In this document: in pieces, positions 55,546-64,000 of the stretch | Numbering within the stretch: the first letter of the stretch is position 1 | How the letters are laid out: each line of letters starts with the position of its first letter | DNA from: Gonatopus flavifemur | Lineage: Eukaryota > Arthropoda > Insecta > Hymenoptera > Dryinidae | NCBI GenBank assembly: GCA_018340375.1 | Contig: JAFFJZ010000004.1 | Span: 26,324,001 to 26,388,000 of the forward strand | Direction of reading: 5' to 3' | Length of the DNA stretch: 64,000 bases | Position numbers and translations under genes: made by a program | Notes under the pieces: model-generated | Databases searched by the model: none | What the model was told of the DNA's origin: nothing | What the model saw: the letters and a program-made list of their open reading frames with translations, nothing else

Positions 55546-58500
55546 GTTACAAGATGTCGAAGAAAACATGTGCTGTAGCAACTTGTTCGAGGAAGATGGA
55601 AAGATTTTTCAAATTCCCTAATCCATCTGTCCATTTTGAACGTTTAGTCAAATGGATAGAAATGAGTGGGAATTCTGAATTATTGGATCTTCCTCCCAAC
55701 AAGTTGCAATTCAGAACTATGTGTGCAACCCATTTTGAGGAGAGATACGTTTTGGCACATCGATTGACACAGTCTGCGATACCAACATTAAACTTACCAG
55801 GTATGTTCCCCATTTTTTTATGACTTTATATTTATAGTAGAATGTGAATTGATGGATGAATGATAATAAATTTATAATAAAACCATTATTGATTTGTCAT
55901 GTGTTCAAAAAAATTGCATAAATTTATTGAATTATGACTTGAAAAACAAAGAGTCATAACAGATGCAATTTTGTAATTAATCGGATTCTGCCATTTCTTT
56001 CAGCACCCATTGAAGCCTCTGAATACCAGGATAAATACAAGGAGGAATGTGCAGGAAGACGCAAGAGGATAGGTGGCATGCAGGCAACTCCTTCACAGCC
56101 CGTTCATCCCACGATAGGAGTACAGGATATCCAGCCAGCAGACCATTCACTGCCATCAGCAGCAACAGCGATGGACATGGAGAACATAAAAGGATTCAGC
56201 ATCGCAGGAAGAAATGAGGATGACACTGCAACTCCAACTGAGGAATCATCAAGAGGAATCGAGAATCTGGGACAAAAGGATGAAGCGGTACATTCACAAC
56301 CTGAATCATTCAACGGTAAGTGTCAGAATTCTTCCTTGGAATGGTAATATTGTAATATTATTATGATGTTGCATGAGAAAATACATATTGAATGTATATT
56401 AAAGAATCAGAATCAATTGAATGTTTATATTGTCGCATGTGAGTTAGGGTAGTGAACAAAATTCCCTGTGCTTGTAATTTGAGAGATGATTTTTCTGACA
56501 GTAAGAATCTTACACTCTATTTATAACTACATGTGTCATTCAATGAAGTTATGTACAAATATTTTTTTTAATCAAATCACAGTCAAGTATCCATCGTGCC
56601 AATTGTCTGGAAAAATGTACTATCATTACCACTCTTGTACATCTCTAATGATTTTTCAATTTATGAATGATAGTATTTTCCCAATCAAGAATCTGTATGA
56701 AGTGGGATAACCAACCACTTTGTTGAAATGATTGCTTTGCGAATAAGAAGTAGGTATCCGTAAACCTGAGACGATAGAGAAATTGACTTATATATTGGGA
56801 GCGCTGTAAGTTTTCTGCACTCAGATATTACTATGAACTATTGGCACGATAGATACTTATAAGGGATAGATTGTGGAAACTTATTCAGAAATAACTTTAT
56901 TGAACTATGCATGTAGTTATAAATCATTATACATGAACAAATTATTAGGTCCATTTGCAAGTCACAGAATCAATTGAATATTTATATTGTCGCATGTGAG
57001 GTAGGGTAGTGAACAAAATTCCCTGTGCTTGTAATTTGAGAGATGATTTCTCTGACAGTAAGAATCTTACACTCTATTTATAACTACATGTGTCATTCAA
57101 TGAAGTTATGTACAAATATTTTTTTTAATAAAATCCCAGTCAAGTATCCATCGTGCCAATTGTCTGGAAAAATGTACTATCATTACCACTCTTGTACATC
57201 TCTACTGATTTTTCAATTGATGAATGATAGTATTTTCCCAATCAAGGATCTGTATGAAGTGGAATAACCAAACACTTTGTTGAAATGATTGCTTTGCGAA
57301 TAAGAAGTAGGTATCCGTAAACCTGAGACGATAGAGAAATTGACTTATATATTGGGAGCGCTGTAAGTTTTTTGCACTCTTATATTACTATGAACTATTG
57401 ACACGATAGATACTTATAAGGGATATATTGTCAAAAATTATTCAGAAATAACTTTGTTGGACTATGCATGTAGTTATAAATCATTATACATGAACAAATT
57501 ATTAGGTCCATTTGCAAGTCACAGAATCAGTTGAATATTTATATTGTCGCATGTGAGGTATGGTAGTGAACAAAATTCCCTGTGCTTGTAATTTAACAGA
57601 TGATTTTTCTAAAAATAAGAATCTTATACTCTATTCATAACTAAAAGTGTCATTCAATGAAGTTATGTACAAATATTTATTGGAATCATATCACAGTCAA
57701 GTATCCATCATGCCCATTGTCTGGAAGAACGTACTATCATTACCACTTTTGTACACCTCTGATGATCCACAAAACTTGAGCCGATAGAGAAATTGACTTA
57801 TATATTGGGAGCGCTGTGAGTTTCCTTCACCCTGACTACCATGAACCATCTATCGTGCCAATAGTTCATAGTAATATCAAAGTGCTGAAAACTTACTGTG
57901 CTCCCAATATATAAATCAATTCCTCTATCGTCCCAAGTTTTGTGGATACCTACTCCTCATTCGCAAAGCATTTATTCCACTCCATACAGATTCTTGATTG
58001 GGAAAATACTATCATTCATAAATTGAAAAGTCATTAGAGATGTACAAGAGTGGTAATGATAGTACGTTCTTCCAGACAAGGGGCATGATGGATACTTGAC
58101 TGTGATTTGATTCCAATAAATATTTGTACATAACTTCATTGAATGACACTTTTAGTTATGAATAGAGTATAAGATTCTTATTTTTAGAAAAATCATCTGT
58201 TAAATTACAAGCACAGGGAATTTTGTTCACTACCATACCTCACATGCGACAATATAAATATACAACTGATTCTGATTCTTGCAAATGGACCTAATAATTT
58301 GTTCATGTATAATGATTTATAACTACATGCATAGTTCAATAAAGTTATTTCTGAATAAGTTTCCACAATCTATCCCTTATAAGTATCTATCGTGCCAATA
58401 GTTCATAGTAATATCAGAGTGCAGAAAACTTACAGCGCTCCCAATATATAAGTCAATTTCTCTATCGTCTCAGGTTTACGGATACCTACTTCTTATTCGC

Positions 58501-61500
58501 AAAGCAATCATTTCAACAAAGTGGTTGGTTATTCCACTTCATACAGATTCTTGATTGGGAAAATACTATCATTCATAAGTTGAAAAATCATTAGAGATGT
58601 ACAAGAGTGGTAATGATAGTACATTTTTCCAGACAATTGGCACGATGGATACTTGACTGGGATTTGATTAAAAAAAATATTTGTACATAACTTCATTGAA
58701 TGACACATGTAGTTATAAATAGAGTGTAAGATTCTTACTGTCAGAGAAATCATCTCTCAAATTACAAGCACAGGGAATTTTGTTCACTACCCTACCTCAC
58801 ATGCGACAATATAAATATTCAATTGATTCTGTGACTTGCAAATGGACCTAATAATTTGTTCATGTATAATGATTTATAACTATATGCATAGTTCAATACA
58901 GTTATTTCTGAATAAGTTTCCACAATCTATCCCTTATAAGTATCTATCGTGCCAATAGTTCATAGTAATATCAGAGTGCAGAAAACTTACAGCGCTCCCA
59001 ATATATAAGTCAATTTCTCTATCGTCTCAGGTTTACGGATACCTACTTCTTATTCGCAAAGCAATCATTTCAACAAAGTGGTTGGTTATTCCACTTCATA
59101 CAGATTCTTGATTGGGAAAATACTATCATTCATAAGTTGAAAAATCATTAGAGATGTACAAGAGTGGTAATGATAGTACATTTTTCCAGACAATTGGCAC
59201 GATGGATACTTGACTGGGATTTGATTAAAAAAAATATTTGTACATAACTTCATTGAATGACACATGTAGTTATAAATAGAGTGTAAGATTCTTACTGTCA
59301 GAGAAATCATCTCTCAAATTACAAGCACAGGGAATTTTGTTCACTACCCTACCTCACATGCGACAATATAAATATTCAATTGATTCTGTGACTTGCAAAT
59401 GGACCTAATAATTTGTTCATGTATAATGATTTATAACTATATGCATAGTTCAATACAGTTATTTCTGAATAAGTTTCCACAATCTATCCCTTATAAGTAT
59501 CTATCGTGCCAATAGTTCATAGTAATATCAGAGTGCAGAAAACTTACAGCGCTCCCAATATATAAGTCAATTTCTCTATCGTCTCAGGTTTAGGGATACC
59601 TACTCCTTATTCGCAAAGCAATCATTTCAACAAAGTGGTTGGTTATTCCACTTCATACAGATTCTTGATTGGGAAAATACTATCATTCATAAATTGAAAA
59701 ATCATTAGAGATGTACAAGAGTGGTAATGATAGTACATTTTTCCAGACAATTGGCACGATGGATACTTGACTGGGATTTGATTAAAAAAAATATTTGTAC
59801 ATAACTTCATTGAATGACACATGTAGTTATAAACAGAGTGTAAGATTCTCACTGTTAGAAAAATCATCTCTCAAATTACAAGCACAGGCAATTTCGTTCA
59901 CTACCATACCTCACATGCAACAATATAAATATTCATTTGATTCTGATTCTTGCAAATGGAACTAATAATTCGTTCATATATAATTATTTATAACTACATG
60001 CATAGTCCAACAAAGTTATTTCTGAATAATTTTTGACAATATATCCCTTATAAGTATCTATCGTGTCAATAGTTCATAGTAATATAAGAGTGCAAAAAAC
60101 TTACTGCGCTACCCATATATAAGTCAATTTCTCTATTGTCTCAAGTCCTCATGTCCCAAATTCATGTTTGAACAGAAATTGCAATTCAAATATACAGTGA
60201 AATTCAAGTCCTTTAAGTTCTTGTAAGATCTACAATTCGGGGAGCATCAATTTCATTTCTTCCAATTGATCTTCTCAGAACAACCATGCATGTCAGTGAA
60301 ATGACTCAATGGTTACATAAATCAGTATCCACAGAATATTCATGAACTTGTATCACCAGGTAGACCTCGTGAAAATATTCTGATGGAGATAATGTCGATT
60401 GGCAATGTGGATGACACGCTCCGTCAAATATATTTCTATTGCCAAAAATACAAATATTCTGAAATCCGCACTTATTCATAAAATACACTCAAACATCCAT
60501 GTATCTGTAGAATATACCAAAATATGCACTAAACTATGAAATATGCAAAAACATGCTGCAACAAATGTGGTTTAAACGGTTCATTACCATCTGAAACGGA
60601 TGAATATCAAAGCTCTTTGTTCATTAGTTGCAGAATAAAAAAATATGCTCCTGCACATTTTTGGTTGCCCTAATAATAATGTTAGATAGTCTCTTTTAGA
60701 TGCACATAAACAGAAGTTTCCTGAATTCTATGAATCTCTGTGAATTATAATATAATATAATACGTGTGTATTTCATACAGAGGAAATCTATACATCTCTT
60801 ATCCCATCATCTGAATTTCCCGGTTGCTGTATACAGAAAAATTCTGATTATTCTCTTAGCATGAGATTAAAATATTCAGAAAGCATGTTTTGAAACCATA
60901 AGAACTTGTTTTTACGTTCTTAGCATTGAAGACAATTGTTTGGAGCATACTTTTAGAGCATAAAACAATTTTTACCCAATACCTTGGGCACTTCAAACAA
61001 CTGTTTTAGAGCATACTTTTGGTTGCCCTAATTATCCCAAACAGACATCACCAGCATATCGACGCTCTAATTAGTAAATTGCCTCACCCCATTTTTTTCT
61101 AAAATCGTTCTTTGTTGTGAAAAAGGTGTAAAATTCACAAAAATGTAAACTCCTGTAAAATTCAAAAAATTGAGTCAGGCAATTTGCTAATCACCCAAAT
61201 AGCAAAAAAAGAATCCTTGAAATGTCAGTGAAATAGGACTCATGGAGAATTCATTTCGAGCTATGTAGTTCTTATTGGGTTTTCCAAGAACTCTATTTCA
61301 CTGACATTTCGAGAATTCTTTCTTTAATTCGTGAATGATTCAAAAAGGATGCTTTTTCAAAAATTTTGCTAAATGGGTTAGAGGTGTCGATGTGTGAGTT
61401 TTAATGTAATGTTCACGCTTTTCCCAGATAGGACACTGGTCCCGATATATTCATTATATATATATATATATATTACATTATATATTCGATATATTTCATA

Positions 61501-63044
61501 AGAATTCTTCATGGATTTATCGTTGTATTCAAAAAACCCCCCGTTCTTGCAGTTCATGAACACTCCTTTAAGGACTCTTGGTATTCAAAAAGAATTCTCT
61601 TCAAACTCTTGAGAATTCTTAAAGAATCCTTCCGGCGCTATCATACCAGAAGTTCCCATGTGGAAAAATAATATATGGAACGTATATAGCAATCTATATA
61701 TGGATTTCGGATATATGGATGACAAATTAAAAAACGTATACATGTGTACATCTTGTACATATATACGCTTTTTAATTTTTCACTCATATACCCGAAATCT
61801 ATATATAGATTGCTATATACGTTCCATACATCATTTTTCCACGTGAGTTCTTTTTGAATATCCCTTATGACAAAACCCGATATCGAAATTTCATCGTTAA
61901 ATCATCAATTGTATCAATACTATCAAAAATCATCTATCGTTTGGTTTCATTATCAGACAAGCCCGATAAAAATACGAGATCTGCGACAATTATCCAATGT
62001 AACCCCGATATCGGGAAATCATCGGCTAGCTGATCGGTTTTATATCGGATAATTATCGCAGATTTCGTATTTTTATCGGACTTGTCTGATAATTAAACCA
62101 AACGATAGATTTTTGATAGTATTGATACAATTGATCATTTAACGATGAAATTCCGATATTGGGTTTTTTCATCAGGTATGCTTGTGCTATTTGGATTGGT
62201 TCAACTGATCCGCTCCTAATTCCGCAATTATTTTACATCATATGTTCGATTTTCAATCTCTGATAGATGATACCCTCGAGCCGTCAACGAAAACGTCGAA
62301 GAACAGCACACATTCTCAAGAGGAACTAATACACAAATCGAAGCGGAAGAAAACAGGTAATTCTATAATTTGAGTTTTGAATGATCATGCGTCAATGTCG
62401 TTGGCAAATGTGATAGAGAGGTGGGGTGCGCGAGTACTCGAAAAAGTCGAGTACCCGACTCGACCAGAGTGTCGGGTTTCAGTCGGGTTGATTTTTTATG
62501 ACTATCTGGCTTTTTTGGGTTGCTTAATTCTGTCGAATTACGCGTTGAAATCGAGTCACTCGATATGTTCGGATTTTTTCACAAACGTTTCTATTGCCAC
62601 ATGAATAATTCCATTTAGAAAATTTTTGAATACGCAAGACCTCTGATTATTTGGTAAAGGAGAACTTGTGAGATTTGACGCGAAGAATGTAGAATTAACA
62701 TACAATTATCCGAATCAATATTCAGCAAATACAATTAAGGATCCCTCACAATTTTGAATCGAATATTAATCTGATTATTCAATTTGAATTTGCAATCCGG
62801 TATGATTTCATTATTTTTCCTTCCATTTGTATACACTATTTGAAAAATTTATCTGAAATGTAACAAAAAATCCTGGAACTGCTTACATAATCATCAATCA
62901 CATTCGATGTTGTTCTCAATAACGTAACATTTCAATGGACATATAAATGCATTCCTTGAAAATCCTTTGGAATATAAAAAACAAACTCCTGAACCTCTTT
63001 GTTTTCAAATCTGGCATCATATTCAAGAACTTTTTCAACAGTGT

Positions 63045-63097
<53 letters not shown>

Positions 63098-64000
63098 GAG
63101 ATTTTTTCAAACACATTTTACTTATTTTCATTTCCTCCATTAAACATTCAAGGATTACTCTTTTGGAATACTTTGAAATATCTCACAAAGGTCTCAAAAA
63201 TTTATCACATCAGGAATAGACATCTGCAAAATATCCCAAGGGAGAAAAACAAAGCAATAGAATGTACTCACAAAAATCTGTAGGAATTTCGAAAGAAGAT
63301 ATATGCAAAATATCTATCAATGTTATATAGGACAATTGTATTCCATGCGCATCCTTAGAATTTATTCAAGACAGTTTCACCTGCGCCTTGTACACATGAT
63401 CGCAAAATGTTTCAAAATTTTTTGTGCTACTTGGAATCTTTCACAATACTTTGAGATATGTTTTAAAATATTTCGGAAGAATTCCACAATAATGTTTATT
63501 GGGTGATGAATAGTACTGTTCTTGGAGTGAGGTATTCCATCAATTTATTCTACTGGTATATACAGATGATTATTATTCCTCCGCTTCTATATTGAAAATT
63601 TTGAACTTGACGAGAAAGAACCAGCTTAGTCCTGCCGAATTGGAAGTTTATAATGCACTTAGCAGGACTAATATCACAATTAGAAGGTTGAGGAAAAGAA
63701 ATATGGTTTTGAAGGATAGATTACGAGAGGTAAACACTTTTATGAATTCCCAGAATTTCCAATCGTTTTTAGATCTTCCAGAAACAGTGAGGGATTTTTT
63801 CATTAGCCAAGTCCGCAATCACAAACGTCATAAATATGGTAGGAATTTCACAAAAAATGACAAAATATTTGCTTTGGCTTTGTATAAAAGAAGCCCTGTC
63901 GCTTATCGTTTTTTTTCTAATATGTTCATTGTTCCCTCTGTGGAGACTCTTAGAAAATTCATTAACAAGACTCCAATAAAGCCAGGGATATGTGAGAACA
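55546..64000 (+). CDS. THAP-domain P-element-like transposase gene, 4 coding exons, cut by the window end
   Basis: ATG at 55554. Coding exons: 55554-55800, 56004-56315, 62267-62356, and 63566 to beyond 64000. Every intron falls in phase 1 and every exon is open, so the model is self-consistent. Exon 1 is a THAP zinc finger: Cys6, Cys11, Cys57, His60 (C-x4-C-x45-C-x2-H), Pro22, Trp34, Phe61 and the AIPTLNLP box. Exons 2-3 are low-complexity linkers; exon 3 ends Lys-rich. Exon 4 has a coiled-coil-like stretch (SRTNITIRRLRKRNMVLKDR), then FLDLPETVRDFF and GRNFTKNDKIFALALYKRSP...GICEN, aligning with GRRYTIDERILALTIFKQSP...GICPS of the pseudogene at 28097. The catalytic domain would follow outside. 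THAP domains bind DNA; the product could be a live P-type transposase or a domesticated THAP9-like protein. Confidence 0.8.
55554..55800 (+). CDS. exon 1: THAP zinc-finger domain
   Basis: 82 codons plus one base. It holds the complete C2CH zinc site and the C-terminal AVPTIF-type box, so the DNA-binding module is intact. Borders: CAG before 55546 and GTATGT from 55801. Confidence 0.85.
56405..60150. repeat. 3.7-kb inverted tandem array of a 557-bp unit in intron 2 of the THAP gene
   Basis: Plus-oriented units start near 56410 and 56967, with a partial one near 57527. The orientation reverses at about 57840, and minus-oriented units follow to about 60150. Spacing is 557 bp (marker sequence at 56486 and 57043; 58753, 59310 and 59867). 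Two adjacent right-arm units look almost identical over their length, so amplification is recent there, while the central partial units are more diverged. Each unit contains a 74-codon frame, an incidental by-product in my view. Confidence 0.9.
60151..61069. other. intron sequence, no gene seen
   Basis: AT-rich intronic sequence. Repeated TTTTAGAGCATACTTTTGG-like words at 60945-61025 suggest a diverged short duplication. Confidence 0.4.
61070..61191. mobile_element. 122-bp MITE related to 9490-9640
   Basis: ATTAGTAAATTGCCTCA pairs with TGAGTCAGGCAATTTGCTAAT; the interior AAAATCGTTCTTTG and TTCACAAAAATGT match the element near 9500. Confidence 0.65.
61211..61322. repeat. ~112-bp hairpin element
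   Basis: GAATCCTTGAAATGTCAGTG plus AAATAG pairs with CTATTTCACTGACATTTCGAGAATTC. MITE-like; lies in intron 2. Confidence 0.6.
61655..61845. mobile_element. ~190-bp palindromic MITE
   Basis: CCATGTGGAAAAATAATATATGG-type left arm and matching right arm ending CATCATTTTTCCACGTGAG. Long inner stems include GAACGTATATAGCAATCTAT and its complement, and AAAAAACGTATA around the centre. Confidence 0.75.
61868..62175. mobile_element. ~308-bp palindromic MITE
   Basis: ATGACAAAACCCGATATCG, TTTCATCGTTAAATCATCAA and CAATACTATCAAAAATC on the left pair with complements on the right; arms about 140 nt. It ends about 90 bp before coding exon 3 of the THAP gene. Confidence 0.8.
62357..63565. other. intron 3 of the THAP gene
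   Basis: GTAATT donor to TACAG acceptor. Contains GTCGGGT/ACCCGAC words (62430-62490) and an (AT)n run. No gene inside. Confidence 0.5.
63047..63095. repeat. (AT)n microsatellite
   Basis: About 24 AT units. Apparent Ile/Tyr-repeat frames across it are artefacts. Confidence 0.9.

Noticed and set aside
58529..59867. 74-codon frames as real genes
   Set aside because: Their conservation follows from recent tandem duplication of the 557-bp unit; no motif, no splice or promoter context.
62916..63283. Frames with Ile/Tyr repeats
   Set aside because: Translation of an (AT)n microsatellite.
1..64000. CRISPR arrays, operons or ribosome-binding sites
   Set aside because: All repeat structures are explained by tandem arrays or foldbacks without regular short spacers, and the window is clearly eukaryotic.

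Overview
The window is eukaryotic and fits an AT-rich insect genome. Spliceosomal introns have clean GT..AG borders. The mobile-element families (P element/THAP, piggyBac, mariner, hAT, non-LTR) and a degraded chuvirus-type envelope glycoprotein are all typical of insects. I cannot name the order or species. No conventional housekeeping gene, rRNA or intact tRNA is visible. Almost everything recognisable is a mobile element, a relic of one, or a palindromic non-autonomous element.

Layout. 1-12.6 kb: foldback elements and MITEs, a 5'-truncated ORF1-only LINE with a 12-bp target duplication (2313-3357), an exon-fragment chain holding a frameshifted tyrosine-recombinase-like domain (5.6-9.4 kb), and a 1.9-kb foldback (10.67-12.56 kb). 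13-15 kb: two GC-richer blocks flanked by the same pair of short repeats, possibly promoter or 5'UTR material. 15.9-22.25 kb: a minus-strand multicopy-family pseudogene split by a 5.3-kb piggyBac element (TTAA at both ends) with minisatellite arrays at both sides. 23.95-25.98 kb: a mariner with DD41D spacing and two nonsense codons. 28.1-33.7 kb: a P-element/THAP9-type transposase pseudogene with MITEs in its introns. 34.3-36 kb: a second ORF1-only LINE on the minus strand. 36-40.7 kb: short palindromic elements. 40.70-42.85 kb: an apparently intact DD41D mariner inside a hAT-type MITE. 46.7-52.5 kb: minus-strand virus-like reading frames, chiefly the glycoprotein with three internal stops. 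53.5-54.6 kb: a minus-strand repeat-family gene interrupted by a palindromic insertion. 55.2 kb to the end: a THAP-domain P-element-like transposase gene, open in four phase-compatible coding exons and cut by the window edge. Its second intron carries a 3.7-kb inverted tandem array of a 557-bp unit.

How the parts relate. The best candidates for live function are the uninterrupted mariner transposase (41294-42385) and the THAP/P-element gene (55546-64000+). The many MITEs carry TA duplications (Tc1/mariner type) or near-perfect 8-bp duplications (hAT type), so they depended on transposases encoded elsewhere. Nested insertions give relative ages: the hAT MITE is older than the mariner in it, the minus-strand pseudogene is older than the piggyBac in it, and the P-element intron hosts a later-amplified satellite.
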